The position numbers were made by a program, and so were the translations under genes. Under the pieces are notes generated by a model. That model was given only the letters and a program-made list of their open reading frames with translations, was not told where the DNA came from and ran no database searches. This document shows, one piece after another, positions 1-8,036 of a stretch of 64,000 nt of DNA (position 1 is its first letter; each line of letters opens with the position of its first letter). This DNA is from Rhodococcus sp. IEGM 1381 (GTDB taxonomy: Bacteria > Actinomycetota > Actinomycetes > Mycobacteriales > Mycobacteriaceae): NCBI RefSeq assembly GCF_030056795.1, contig NZ_JASHKQ010000014.1, positions 43,640 to 107,639 on the forward strand. Reading direction: 5' to 3'.

Positions 1-46
1 CACCGAGCTCGACCTCGAGCAGAAGGCCGAACCAGCTCTCGGTCAC
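1..46 (-). CDS. Start of a TrmA-type RNA (uracil-5-)methyltransferase (5' fragment)
   Basis: Only the first 15 codons lie in the window; the gene runs off the left edge. The GTG start at 46 overlaps the TGA stop of the preceding permease (GTGA), which suggests translational coupling. The visible peptide begins VTESWFGLLLEVELG, which fits the opening strand of a TRAM domain. In M. tuberculosis the gene after the homologous permease (Rv2690c) is a TrmA-like methyltransferase (Rv2689c). The identity rests mainly on that synteny and is inferred. Confidence 0.45.
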   Translation of the reverse strand, partial: MTESWFGLLLEVELG

Positions 47-2040
47 TTGCCCGCCGGAGGCTCGTAGCCGCGACGCGACGCACCCGGTGCGTTGCCGAGC
101 ACCTCGCGCTTGGCCTTCTCGGACGAACGCAACTGCCAGGGCACGCTGGTGACCATCACTCCCGGTTGAAACAGCAGTCGGGACTTCAGTCGCAACGCGC
201 TCTGGTTGTGCAGGACCTGCTCCCACCAGTGACCCACGACGTATTCGGGGATGAAGACGGTGACGACATCACGCGGTGAGTCGCGTCGAACACGCTTGAC
301 GTAGTCCAGAACCGGTTTGGTCACTTCGCGGTACGGCGACTCGACGACCTTGAGCGGCACCGTCACGTCACTGGCCTCCCATTCGCGTACCAGCGCGCGG
401 GTGTCGGCCTCGTCGACGTTGACGGTCACGGCTTCGAGCGTGTCGGGCCTGGTGGCCCGCGCGTAGGCCAGTGCCCGCAGGGTGGGCATGTGCAACTTCG
501 ACACCAGCACGATCGAATGGGTACGGCTGGGCAGAACTCCGTCCCACACCTCGTCTTCGAGTTCGCGCGCCACGGTGTCGTAGTGCTTCCTGATCATGCG
601 CATCACTACGAAGATCGCCACCATGGCCACGATCGCAATCCATGCTCCAGCGGCGAACTTGGTGATCAACACGATCACGAGCACCGTTGCCGTCATGGCA
701 AGACCGACACTGTTGACCACACGCGAACGCTGCATCTTGCGGCGCTGCTCACTGTCGGTCTCGGATCGGAGCAGACGCGTCCAGTGCCGAATCATGCCGG
801 TCTGGCTGAGCGTGAAGGAGACGAACACTCCGACGATGTAGAGCTGAATGAGCTTGGTGACCTCGGCTCCGAAGGCGACGACGAAGACGATTGCCGCACC
901 GGACAGAAACAGGATGCCGTTGCTGAAGGCGAGCCGATCGCCACGGGTGTGCAGCTGCCTCGGGAGGTACCGGTCCTGGGCCAGGACCGAACCGAGAACG
1001 GGAAAGCCGTTGAAGGCGGTGTTTGCCGCCAGTACCAGAATGAGGGCCGTCACGGTGGTGATGAAGAAGAATCCGGCAGGGAATCCGCTGAATACCGTCT
1101 CCGCAAGCTGCGCGATGAGCGTCTTCTGCTGATAGCCCTCCGGCGCACCGATCAGCTGAATATCGGGATCCATGGCGTACTTGATACCGATCTTCTGTGC
1201 GAGCACGATGATGCCCATCAGCAATGTGATGCCGATCGCCCCGAGAAGCAACAGCGTCGTCGCTGCGTTACGCGACTTCGGCTTCTCGAATGCGGGTACT
1301 CCGTTGCTGATGGCCTCCACCCCGGTCAGCGCCGCACAACCCGACGAGAAGGCCCGTGCGATGAGGAACGCGAACGCGATTCCGTACAGGTGCGAATCCT
1401 CTGCCTTCAGATCGAAGGCTGCCGATTCCGCATGGATGTCGTCGCCGAGCAGGTAGACCCGGACCAGGCCATACACCAACATAAGGAACATGCCGCCCAT
1501 GAAGGCGTAGGTCGGGATCGCGAACGCAGCCCCGGACTCCCGGATGCCCCGCAGATTGATCGAGGTGACGAACACGATGGCCACCACAGCGAACAGCACT
1601 TTGTGCTCGGCGACGAAGGGCACCGCCGACCCGATGTTCGACGCGGCTGCCGAGATCGATACCGCCACGGTCAGCACGTAGTCGACCAGCAACGCGCTGC
1701 CGACCGTCAATCCGGCCGCGGGACCGAGATTGGTGGTCGCGACCTCGTAGTCGCCGCCGCCGGACGGATAGGCGTGCACGTTCTGTCGATAACTGGCCAC
1801 GACCACGGCCATCACCACGCACACGGCGAGACCGATCCACGGGGTGAACGCGACCGCCGAAATACCCGCCACCGACAACACCAGAAAGATCTCCTCGGGG
1901 GCATAGGCCACCGACGACATGGCATCCGAGGCGAACACCGGCAACGCGATTCGCTTGGGAAGCAACGTATGACCGAGCTTGTCGCTACGGAACGGCTTAC
2001 CGAGCACTAGCCGCTTGGCGGCAGTCGAGACCTTGGACAC
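43..2040 (-). CDS. APC-superfamily permease, KimA-like probable K+ importer with cytoplasmic C-terminal domain
   Basis: The 665-residue product has an N-terminal hydrophobic part of about 12 membrane segments (roughly residues 30-480) and a soluble C-terminal part of about 180 residues. Databases usually call this family amino acid permease. The conserved stretches instead resemble Bacillus subtilis KimA (YdaO), a high-affinity K+ importer: SDAMSSVAYAPEEI, YPSGGGDYEVA, LLVDYVLTVAVSISA, AFSSGCAALTGVEAISNG, LVLAANTAFNGFPVL, and HNQSALRLKSRLLF near the C-terminus. The GTG start at 2040 (VSKVSTAAKR) is preferred because the upstream in-frame extension is basic, low-complexity and unconserved in type. 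The divergent neighbours are two TrkA/RCK-type K+ channel regulators, which supports K+ transport. Amino acid transport cannot be excluded from sequence alone. Confidence 0.85.
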   Translation of the reverse strand: MSKVSTAAKRLVLGKPFRSDKLGHTLLPKRIALPVFASDAMSSVAYAPEEIFLVLSVAGISAVAFTPWIGLAVCVVMAVVVASYRQNVHAYPSGGGDYEVATTNLGPAAGLTVGSALLVDYVLTVAVSISAAASNIGSAVPFVAEHKVLFAVVAIVFVTSINLRGIRESGAAFAIPTYAFMGGMFLMLVYGLVRVYLLGDDIHAESAAFDLKAEDSHLYGIAFAFLIARAFSSGCAALTGVEAISNGVPAFEKPKSRNAATTLLLLGAIGITLLMGIIVLAQKIGIKYAMDPDIQLIGAPEGYQQKTLIAQLAETVFSGFPAGFFFITTVTALILVLAANTAFNGFPVLGSVLAQDRYLPRQLHTRGDRLAFSNGILFLSGAAIVFVVAFGAEVTKLIQLYIVGVFVSFTLSQTGMIRHWTRLLRSETDSEQRRKMQRSRVVNSVGLAMTATVLVIVLITKFAAGAWIAIVAMVAIFVVMRMIRKHYDTVARELEDEVWDGVLPSRTHSIVLVSKLHMPTLRALAYARATRPDTLEAVTVNVDEADTRALVREWEASDVTVPLKVVESPYREVTKPVLDYVKRVRRDSPRDVVTVFIPEYVVGHWWEQVLHNQSALRLKSRLLFQPGVMVTSVPWQLRSSEKAKREVLGNAPGASRRGYEPPAGK

Positions 2041-2216
2041 GGACAGAAGCGTAGGCCGTCCGCCTGCCGACGTCTCAACCACGCGCCCGAAACTGCGTCG
2101 GAGCCCACCCTCGGTCGATCCCGCGACCAATCCCCCGATACGTTGGTGCACGCCTGCCCGTCGTGGCAGTGTCGGTCGGCAGTGGTCGACAATCGAGATC
2201 GGGACGGAGCTGGGCG

Positions 2217-2882
2217 TTGTACGTAGTTGTGATGGGATGTGGCCGCGTCGGCGCATCGCTGGCCGGGGCGCTCGAACGCATCGGCCACGAAGTAGCGATC
2301 ATCGATCGCGACGAAACAGCATTTCTGCGACTCGATCCCGACTTCGGCGGACACCGCGTCGTCGGCATGGGTTTCGACCGAGACGTGTTGGTGAGTGCGG
2401 GAATCGAGAAGGCCGAGGCTTTCGCCGCTGTCTCTTCCGGCGACAACTCCAACATCATCTCCGCCCGCGTCGCGCGCGAGACCTTCGGAGTCGACAAAGT
2501 GGTGGCGAGAATCTACGACGCCAAACGCGCCGCGGTCTACGAACGCCTCGGCATCCCGACCGTGGCCACGGTCCCTTGGGCGACCGACCGATTTCTACAC
2601 AATCTGCTGCGTGACGATCCGACCACCAAATGGCGCGATCCGTCCGGCAGCGTGGCCGTCGTCCTCCTCGACTTCCACGACGCCTGGATCGGCAAGAAGC
2701 TCTCGGTCCTCGAAGAGTCGACGCGTTCGCGGGCGGCATTCGTCATCCGATTCGGCGTCGGGTTGCTACCGGACAAACGCACCGTGATCCAGGCCGGTGA
2801 CGAAGTGTACGTCGCCGCCGTGTCTGGCACCGTCGCCGAAGCCATCGCACTCGCGGGCAACCCACCGCCGTCGGACGACTGA
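2217..2882 (+). CDS. ceoB: TrkA/CeoB-type potassium-uptake regulatory protein (RCK_N + RCK_C)
   Basis: This 221-residue cytoplasmic protein opens with a Rossmann NAD-binding motif (VVVMGCGRVGASLAGALE, residues 3-20), followed by the acidic strand end IIDRDE, and ends in a short RCK_C/TrkA_C domain. Such subunits bind nucleotide (NAD(H), ATP/ADP or c-di-AMP depending on the family) and gate K+ transporters. The TTG start at 2217 is chosen because GGAG lies 7 nt upstream and the protein then begins directly at the Rossmann strand. It is followed 49 bp later by a second TrkA-type gene and is divergent from the KimA-like permease, as in M. tuberculosis ceoB-ceoC (Rv2691-Rv2692). No TrkH/TrkG/KtrB membrane subunit is visible nearby. 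Confidence 0.9.
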   Translation: MYVVVMGCGRVGASLAGALERIGHEVAIIDRDETAFLRLDPDFGGHRVVGMGFDRDVLVSAGIEKAEAFAAVSSGDNSNIISARVARETFGVDKVVARIYDAKRAAVYERLGIPTVATVPWATDRFLHNLLRDDPTTKWRDPSGSVAVVLLDFHDAWIGKKLSVLEESTRSRAAFVIRFGVGLLPDKRTVIQAGDEVYVAAVSGTVAEAIALAGNPPPSDD

Positions 2883-2931
2883 TGTCCGCACGCACGTTCT
2901 CCACCGCCCCCATCGACCCGAACGGGAAGCC

Positions 2932-3591
2932 ATGAAAGTCGCCATCGCCGGCGCCGGCGCAGTCGGCAGATCCATTGCACGCGAGTTGATCCGCAGCGAG
3001 CACAACGTGATGCTCCTCGAACGCAAGCTCGACCACGTCGATCAGGCGGCGATACCGGAAGCCGAATGGGTACTGGCCGACGCGTGCGAGCTGAGCTTGC
3101 TCGAAGCCGCTCATCTCGAAAACTACGACGTGGTGATCGCCGCCACGGGCGACGACAAGGCCAACCTGGTGCTCAGTCTGCTGGCCAAGACCGAATTCGG
3201 TGTCGATCGTGTGGTGGCCCGAGTCAACGATCCACGTAACGAGTGGCTGTTCGACTCCGCGTGGGGTGTCGACGTCGCGGTATCGACGCCGCGCATGCTC
3301 GCGTCACTGGTCGAAGAGGCAGTCTCGGTCGGAGACCTCGTGCATCTGATGACATTCCGCAAGGGACAGGCCAACCTCGTCGAGATCACGCTGCCCGAGA
3401 ACACTCCGCTCGCAGGAAAGCCGGTCCGAAAGCTTCAATTGCCCAGGGACGCTGCCTTGGTGACGATTCTGCGCGGCGGCCGAGTGATCGTGCCACAGCA
3501 CGACGACCCGCTCGAGGGCGGCGACGAACTACTGTTCGTCGCGGCGAAAGAAGTAGAGAACGAACTACGTGCTGCGGTCGGTCTGATCTGA
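2932..3591 (+). CDS. ceoC: TrkA/CeoC-type potassium-uptake regulatory protein
   Basis: The 219-residue product is a second RCK protein, with the motif MKVAIAGAGAVGRSIA at its N-terminus, the acidic residue of LLERK at the end of the second strand, and a TrkA_C domain over about the last 80 residues (LPENTPLAGKPVRKL to GGDELLFVAAKE). The ATG at 2932 has GGGAAG just upstream. It probably shares a transcript with ceoB and may form a hetero-octameric gating ring with it. The last 27 bp overlap the 3' end of the convergent DUF3159 gene. Confidence 0.9.
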   Translation: MKVAIAGAGAVGRSIARELIRSEHNVMLLERKLDHVDQAAIPEAEWVLADACELSLLEAAHLENYDVVIAATGDDKANLVLSLLAKTEFGVDRVVARVNDPRNEWLFDSAWGVDVAVSTPRMLASLVEEAVSVGDLVHLMTFRKGQANLVEITLPENTPLAGKPVRKLQLPRDAALVTILRGGRVIVPQHDDPLEGGDELLFVAAKEVENELRAAVGLI

Positions 3592-4305
3592 CGGCTTTGT
3601 TCCGTCGGTCCGATCCGCACTCGACGCGACCTCCAGCGTGTGATCGGCCCGACGCACGGCCCACAGCGTGACCAGTAGCGCTACTCCGGTGAGCGGCCAA
3701 CCCATACCGATTCGCGCAACGGCCAGCCAGCCGGTCTGATCCGAGTCGTAGAGCTGCGACTGGACGACGTACCTGGCGGCGAACACCGCCGCCCACGCGA
3801 TCGTCGCCACGTCGTAGAAGCGCACAGCCGACCGGTTGTGACGCCACGCCGTTCCCTTGCCGTTGAGGTAACCCCAGATGACTCCGACCAGCGGCCAGCG
3901 CGCGAGTACCGACAACACGAATGCTCCGCCGTAGACCAGCGAGGTGTAGATGCCGAACAGGAAATAGCCCTTGGCATCCCCGGTGCGGTACGCGATGAAC
4001 GCGCAGATGCCGACACCGAAGAATCCTGAAATCGCAGGCTGAATGGGACTGCGCTGAACCAGACGCCACACCAGGACCGCAGCGGCCACGCCGAGTGCAG
4101 ACCACAGGGCCACGGCCAGGCCGAAGTAGCTGTTGGCCGGAACGAAGACGATGACCGGCAACGTGGAATAGACGAGCCCGCTCAGACCGCCGAGCTGTTC
4201 GAGAACGGTAGGGGCCACCTTCTCGACACTGTCCGGCGTCGGCGCATCGGTCGCAAGTTCCGGCGTCGTGGGAGGCGGCACGGCATCGTCACTGTTGGTC
4301 ACCAC
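3565..4305 (-). CDS. DUF3159 family integral membrane protein
   Basis: The product is about 246 residues, with an acidic, proline/threonine-rich N-terminus followed by several hydrophobic segments (for example LVYSTLPVIVFVPANSYFGLA and GVAAAVLVWRL) and the conserved stretch WGYLNGKGTAWRHNR. This is the DUF3159 pattern, syntenic with Rv2693c. Its biochemical function is unknown. Tandem GTG codons at 4305 and 4302 are both possible starts, and neither has a clear ribosome binding site. The gene follows the OB-fold gene by about 25 bp and is probably cotranscribed with it. Its 3' end overlaps ceoC. Confidence 0.82.
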   Translation of the reverse strand: MVTNSDDAVPPPTTPELATDAPTPDSVEKVAPTVLEQLGGLSGLVYSTLPVIVFVPANSYFGLAVALWSALGVAAAVLVWRLVQRSPIQPAISGFFGVGICAFIAYRTGDAKGYFLFGIYTSLVYGGAFVLSVLARWPLVGVIWGYLNGKGTAWRHNRSAVRFYDVATIAWAAVFAARYVVQSQLYDSDQTGWLAVARIGMGWPLTGVALLVTLWAVRRADHTLEVASSADRTDGTKPSDQTDRST

Positions 4306-4330
4306 AACGAGAGTGCCATACCTGCGACGG

Positions 4331-4708
4331 TCAGCTGTCGTCGCGCAGTTCGTAGTAGGGGTTGTAGACGATCTTGCGTCCGTCGCGTTCGCCGACGCGT
4401 CCACGAACGAGGACGGTCTTGCCCGGCTCGATACCGGCGATCTTCCGGCGACCGATCCACACGAGCGTCACCGTGTCGGTCCCGTCGAAGAACTCTGCTT
4501 CGATGTTTGCGTTGGCAGCCTTGGAGCACGCCTCCACACTGCGCAACCGACCCAACATCGTGACTTCCTCGCCGCGCGAGCAATCGCACGCGCGGCGGGC
4601 ACCGGACGCTTCGGAAGATTCGGCCATCTCCTCAGCGTCGAGCTGATCGATGTCCTCGGTCAACTTTCGCGTCAACCGGCGAAAGTATCCTGCGGCAGCG
4701 GGTGCCAT
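4331..4708 (-). CDS. Small OB-fold nucleic-acid-binding-type protein (Rv2694c-like)
   Basis: The 125-residue protein has a basic and acidic N-terminus of about 50 residues followed by a compact beta-rich OB-fold (EVTMLGRLRSVEACSKAA, LVWIGRRKIAGIEPGKTV, RVGERDGRKIVYNPYYEL) of the kind found in RecG/aminoacyl-tRNA-synthetase anticodon-binding domains. The ATG at 4708 has GGAG about 8 nt upstream. The partner is unknown; RNA or single-stranded DNA binding is an inference from the fold. It leads a two-gene unit with the DUF3159 membrane protein. The upstream DNA carries an imperfect tandem repeat. Confidence 0.8.
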   Translation of the reverse strand: MAPAAAGYFRRLTRKLTEDIDQLDAEEMAESSEASGARRACDCSRGEEVTMLGRLRSVEACSKAANANIEAEFFDGTDTVTLVWIGRRKIAGIEPGKTVLVRGRVGERDGRKIVYNPYYELRDDS

Positions 4709-4716
4709 TGTGCGCT

Positions 4717-4784
4717 CCAGCGGTGTGAGTCGTTCCGCAGGCTCCGCGAGCCAGCGGTATAGGTCATTCCGCAGGCTCCACTCC
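4717..4784. repeat. Imperfect tandem repeat, 34-bp period
   Basis: Two adjacent copies start at 4717 and 4751. The first 29 bases of each differ at 4 positions and share an identical TTCCGCAGGCTCC; the last 5 bases differ. The repeat lies in the region between the OB-fold gene and the divergent hydrolase gene, and would form part of the 5' region of the OB-fold gene. Function is unknown. Confidence 0.7.
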
Positions 4785-4894
4785 TGGAAGCAACTGCGGC
4801 GACGTGGGGGTTTGCCTCGTCAGGGCGGGTACTTCGCCACTGTAGACCCGAAATGTCACACTGACCAACCACCGCCACACTCGGAACCGAAGCC

Positions 4895-5632
4895 GTGCAC
4901 AATCGTGTCGTGCACTGCCGATTCGACACCCTCGCCGCGGTCGTTCTACCTGGCACGGGATCGGACGCCCGGTTTGCCGAAGACGCATTCTCTGCAGCGT
5001 TCACCGGTGTGGGATTGACCACCATCGCAGTCGATCCCGATCCCACCGGCGTGGTCGCGAGCTATGTCGACGCGCTCAACGCCGCAACGCGCAGGCACGG
5101 CCGAATCGTCGTCGCAGGAATCTCCCTCGGTGCCGCGGTCGCAGCACGATGGGCCGCCGACAACGCGTCGAGCACTGCAGCGCTGGCCCTGGTTCTACCG
5201 GCATGGACCGGCGACCCGACAGGCACTCCCGCGGCCCTCAGCGCCCAGTTCACCGCTCGATCGCTGCGCGAGGTGGGGCTCGATGCCGTCACTACGGCCA
5301 TGTCGTCGTCGAGCCCCGAATGGCTCGCTCGCACCCTGCGGCGATCCTGGGCCGCTCAATGGCCGGCCCTTCCCGACGCCTTGGAGGAGGCGGCGCGACA
5401 CCGTAGCCTCGAACTCGACGAGCTCGCGCGGATCGAGCCGCCGACCGTCGTCGTCGGCGCGTCGGACGACGCGGTGCATCCCATCGACGTGGCGCGAAAC
5501 TGGGCGCGGGCGCTACCGAACTGCGTGCTCAGAACGGTGACGCTGGACATGATCGGCAGCGACGCGGGATGTCTCGGCCGGGCGGTTGTCGACGGTCTCG
5601 ACCTGCGGTCGCCTCAACCGCCCAATTGCTGA
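4895..5632 (+). CDS. Alpha/beta-hydrolase-like protein (Rv2695-like)
   Basis: The product is about 245 residues with a nucleophile-elbow motif GISLGAAVAARWA at about residues 75-87 (GxSxG) and a late Asp-containing strand VVVGASDDAVHPIDVAR, typical of the alpha/beta-hydrolase fold. The usual late catalytic histidine is not obvious after that point, so activity is uncertain. Start choice is open: GTG at 4895, or GTG at 4910, which lies 6 nt after a CACAAT hexamer and would give a leaderless mRNA. The gene is convergent with the DUF3710 gene, and the two overlap by 19 bp at their 3' ends. Confidence 0.75.
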   Translation: MHNRVVHCRFDTLAAVVLPGTGSDARFAEDAFSAAFTGVGLTTIAVDPDPTGVVASYVDALNAATRRHGRIVVAGISLGAAVAARWAADNASSTAALALVLPAWTGDPTGTPAALSAQFTARSLREVGLDAVTTAMSSSSPEWLARTLRRSWAAQWPALPDALEEAARHRSLELDELARIEPPTVVVGASDDAVHPIDVARNWARALPNCVLRTVTLDMIGSDAGCLGRAVVDGLDLRSPQPPNC

Positions 5633-6459
5633 ATTGCCGATCCCGACGCCCCGCGTCGCGGCGCTCGATCGCGCTCGGCCGCAGTCGACTGCGGCACCGA
5701 ACTCTGCTCCGGTGTCGAAGGTGCCGAATTTTGTTGCGGGACCGAATTCTGTTGCGGTGCAACAGGTTCGGACTCGGGTTGTGGAGATTGCTGCGCTGCC
5801 GCCTGCTGTTGTGAGGCGGCAGCAAGTTGCTCGGCCAGCACCTGCGGCAGCACCACCGGCAGCGGTGTTCGGACGGGATGCGGATCGGTCCCCCGGTCGA
5901 CCACGGTCTGCCGAAGAATCGTATGTGCGAGTTGGACGAGCGGCTGCCCCTCACCCACGGCACCCGACGGCCCGGCGAGCACGCATCGGACCATCCACCG
6001 ATAGCCGTCGACTCCGATGAAACGAAGATCGGCATTAGCGGTGACGCCGTGCAGCTCACGTCCCCACGGCCCCGTCTCGACCGTGGTCTCGGCCTTGTCG
6101 TTGCGAAGCGATGTCGCCAGGTCTGCCGCCACCTCGCGCCACTGACCGGGCGATTTGGGTGCCGCGTACGCAGCGATGGTGATGCGCCCGAACTGGGTGA
6201 CGATGTGCACTGCCTGCGGGCTGCCCGCCTGCGACATCTCGACCTGGAGTTGGCCGCCTTCAGGAAGCGGAATCAACACCGAACCGAGGTCGAGACGCGT
6301 CTTCGCTACGGTCTCGCGATCGTCGTCGAGGTCCTCCAAATCGTGGGGTCCGTCGGCTCCGGTGTCCGCGGGCTCCCTGTCCTCGACTCCATCGACGAAT
6401 GCCTCCGCACCGGGTGCGGAGGCACTGCCGGCGTCGTTCTTCTTACGCCGTCCGAACAT
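5614..6459 (-). CDS. DUF3710 domain-containing protein
   Basis: The 281-residue protein starts MFGRRKK, has an acidic linker, then the DUF3710 core from about residue 55 to 195 (LDLGSVLIPLPEGGQLQVE, TQFGRITIAAYAAPKSPGQWREVA, GPWGRELHG, FIGVDGYRWMVRCVLAGPSG). A C-terminal tail of about 60 residues is rich in Gln, Pro and Ser with a repeated QQNS unit. It is the Rv2696c equivalent; the function is unknown. GAGGG lies 9 nt before the ATG. It sits directly downstream of dut on the same strand and may be cotranscribed with it. The repetitive tail encodes the overlap with the convergent hydrolase gene. Confidence 0.85.
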   Translation of the reverse strand: MFGRRKKNDAGSASAPGAEAFVDGVEDREPADTGADGPHDLEDLDDDRETVAKTRLDLGSVLIPLPEGGQLQVEMSQAGSPQAVHIVTQFGRITIAAYAAPKSPGQWREVAADLATSLRNDKAETTVETGPWGRELHGVTANADLRFIGVDGYRWMVRCVLAGPSGAVGEGQPLVQLAHTILRQTVVDRGTDPHPVRTPLPVVLPQVLAEQLAAASQQQAAAQQSPQPESEPVAPQQNSVPQQNSAPSTPEQSSVPQSTAAERDRAPRRGASGSAIQQLGG

Positions 6460-6523
6460 GTTCAGCCCTCTTCTTCTCGGTTGCTTCCACGGTGCCTGCC
6501 ACCGACCGACTCCGTGGCGGAAC

Positions 6524-7054
6524 TCACTGCTTCAGACTCGCATGGCCGCCGGTCGACCCGTGACCACCGGCCCCTCGAACGGTGTCGTCCAACTCGTCGA
6601 CCTCGACGAACGTCACCAGCTCGACCCGCTGTACGACCAGCTGAGCGATACGGTCGCCCCGGTCCAGCACGATTGGGGAATGCAGGTCGTGGTTGATCAG
6701 ACAGACCTTGATCTCGCCGCGGTATCCGGCATCGATCGTGCCCGGGGTGTTGACGACCGACAGCCCCGATTTCGCCGCCAGGCCCGAGCGCGGATGAATC
6801 AGCCCGACGGTTCCCAGCGGAAGAGCGACCGCGATACCGGTTCCCACCAGCACACGTTCGCCCGGCGCGATCGTGACCGGAGCCGTGATCCGCAGATCCA
6901 CTCCTGCGTCACCCTCGTGCGCACGGGTGGGTATCGGTAGCTCGGGGTCGAGTCGACGGACCCGCACCTCGGTCAGCGGAGATGCAGGCCACACGGGGTT
7001 CGGGGTTCGGTCGGCGGACGGATCCTTGCCGGCCTCGGGGACTTCGTCGCTCAC
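6524..7054 (-). CDS. dut: Deoxyuridine 5'-triphosphate nucleotidohydrolase (dUTPase)
   Basis: The enzyme hydrolyses dUTP to dUMP and pyrophosphate, keeping uracil out of DNA and supplying dTMP synthesis. The 176-residue protein carries the trimeric dUTPase motifs in order: HEGDAGVDL (motif 1), [18 protein letters not shown] (2), [17 protein letters not shown] (3), [11 protein letters not shown] (4) and the glycine-rich [12 protein letters not shown] (5) at the C-terminus. The GTG at 7054 is chosen because a TAGTCT -10 hexamer ends 8 nt upstream, so the mRNA is probably leaderless. An N-terminal extension of about 20 residues before the core is longer than usual. It is divergent from the DUF3093 gene. 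Confidence 0.95.
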   Translation of the reverse strand: MSDEVPEAGKDPSADRTPNPVWPASPLTEVRVRRLDPELPIPTRAHEGDAGVDLRITAPVTIAPGERVLVGTGIAVALPLGTVGLIHPRSGLAAKSGLSVVNTPGTIDAGYRGEIKVCLINHDLHSPIVLDRGDRIAQLVVQRVELVTFVEVDELDDTVRGAGGHGSTGGHASLKQ

Positions 7055-7062
7055 GTCGAACG

Positions 7063-7105
7063 AGACTACGCTGGCCCGCTCGTGTCTCGGTGTGGCGACT
7101 ACCCT
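7063..7105. promoter_or_regulatory. Divergent -10 hexamers for dut and DUF3093 (probable leaderless starts)
   Basis: On the minus strand TAGTCT (7068-7063) is 8 nt before the dut GTG; on the plus strand TACCCT (7100-7105) is 7 nt before the DUF3093 GTG at 7113. Both match the TANNNT actinobacterial -10 pattern. Positions are read directly; promoter activity is inferred. Confidence 0.5.
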
Positions 7106-7112
7106 GGTGCTC

Positions 7113-7661
7113 GTGACTGCAGATCGACAGACCGAACCCGCGAACCCGGACTCCGGCAATTCCACTCCCAGCACCGGGTCCACCGACTCGGTGCTCTACT
7201 CCGAGCGGCTCTGGGTGCCGATCTGGTGGTGGGCAGCGGGGGCCGCCGTAGCGGTGTTGCTGGCGGCGGAGATTCACATGGGCGCACCGGGTATCCGCGC
7301 ATGGTTGCCGTACGTCGTGTTGCTGCCGCTCCTCGCCTGGGCACTGTTCACCTTCAGCAGGCTGCGCGTCGAGGTGGTGGCCGGAACCGGTTCGACCGAC
7401 GTCGAATTGCGTGTAGGGAAAGCACACCTACCGCTCGCGGTTGCAGCCAGGGCGGCAGTCGTCCCTGGAACAGCAAAAAGTGCGGCACTGGGCAGACAGC
7501 TCGATCCGCTGGCTTTCGTACAGCACCGCACCTGGGTGAAGCAGATGGTGATCGTGGTTCTCGACGATCCGGACGATCCCACACCGTATTGGCTGATCAG
7601 CACCAAACGCCCCGACGCGTTACTGGCGGTGCTGTCTGCTCACGGCGTCGAGGCACGCTGA
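7113..7661 (+). CDS. DUF3093 family membrane protein
   Basis: The product is about 182 residues with a polar N-terminus of about 25 residues, two hydrophobic segments ([17 protein letters not shown] and [17 protein letters not shown]), then a soluble beta-rich domain with conserved [28 protein letters not shown] and [17 protein letters not shown]. This is the DUF3093 pattern, syntenic with Rv2698. The function is unknown. GTG at 7113 is preferred for its position 7 nt after TACCCT; in-frame GTG codons at 7092 and 7107 are alternatives. The gene is convergent with DUF4193, with a hairpin between them. Confidence 0.82.
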   Translation: MTADRQTEPANPDSGNSTPSTGSTDSVLYSERLWVPIWWWAAGAAVAVLLAAEIHMGAPGIRAWLPYVVLLPLLAWALFTFSRLRVEVVAGTGSTDVELRVGKAHLPLAVAARAAVVPGTAKSAALGRQLDPLAFVQHRTWVKQMVIVVLDDPDDPTPYWLISTKRPDALLAVLSAHGVEAR

Positions 7662-7692
7662 TCCCCCACCCGACCGATGGTCGGAGAACCGA

Positions 7693-7726
7693 CGCACAGA
7701 CCCGAGCCGACGGTCAGGTCTGTGCG
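7693..7726. terminator. Hairpin terminator between convergent genes
   Basis: A 10-bp perfect stem (CGCACAGACC at 7693-7702 with GGTCTGTGCG at 7717-7726) and 14-nt loop lies between the ends of the DUF3093 and DUF4193 genes. There is no U-tract, which is common in this group. Confidence 0.5.
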
Positions 7727-7733
7727 GAGAAGA

Positions 7734-8036
7734 TCATGCCGCGCAGTCGCGGCACATCAGTACGCCGTTGGCGTCGCTGGCCAGTCGGCTCCGGTGATGA
7801 ACCAGGAAGCAGCTCGAACAGGTGAACTCGTCCGCCTGCTTGGGAACCACTCGAACCGAGAGCTCCTCACCGGACAGGTCTGCACCCGGAAGCTCGAACG
7901 ACTCCGCGGTGTCGGATTCGTCCACGTCGACCACTGCGGACTGGGCCTCGTTGCGCCGAGCTTTCAATTCTTCGAGCGAATCCTCCGACACGTCATCGGA
8001 TTCTGTTCTTCTCGGTGCGTCGTAGTCGGTTGCCAT
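7734..8036 (-). CDS. DUF4193 family zinc-ribbon-like protein
   Basis: This 100-residue acidic protein starts MATDYDAPRR and ends in a two-pair cysteine motif, FTCSSCFLVHHRSRLA...MCRDCAA, which should bind one zinc ion. It is the Rv2699c equivalent, a very conserved actinobacterial family of unknown function. The central region SLEELKARRNEAQSAVVDVDE is characteristic. ATG at 8036 is preferred over the in-frame start 18 bp upstream. A purine-rich GAGGGG lies about 11 nt before the ATG. The gene is followed by a hairpin shared with the convergent DUF3093 gene. Confidence 0.88.
   Translation of the reverse strand: MATDYDAPRRTESDDVSEDSLEELKARRNEAQSAVVDVDESDTAESFELPGADLSGEELSVRVVPKQADEFTCSSCFLVHHRSRLASDANGVLMCRDCAA

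Noticed and set aside
490..2010. A 506-codon open frame opposite the KimA-like gene
   Set aside because: Composition is His/Arg/Asp/Gln-rich and repetitive, with no domain or start signal. It is a high-G+C shadow frame of a well-supported gene.
2041..2216. A possible c-di-AMP (ydaO-type) riboswitch before the KimA-like gene
   Set aside because: KimA genes elsewhere carry one, but the 176 bp between the divergent starts shows no recognisable ydaO-type core and must also hold the ceoB promoter.
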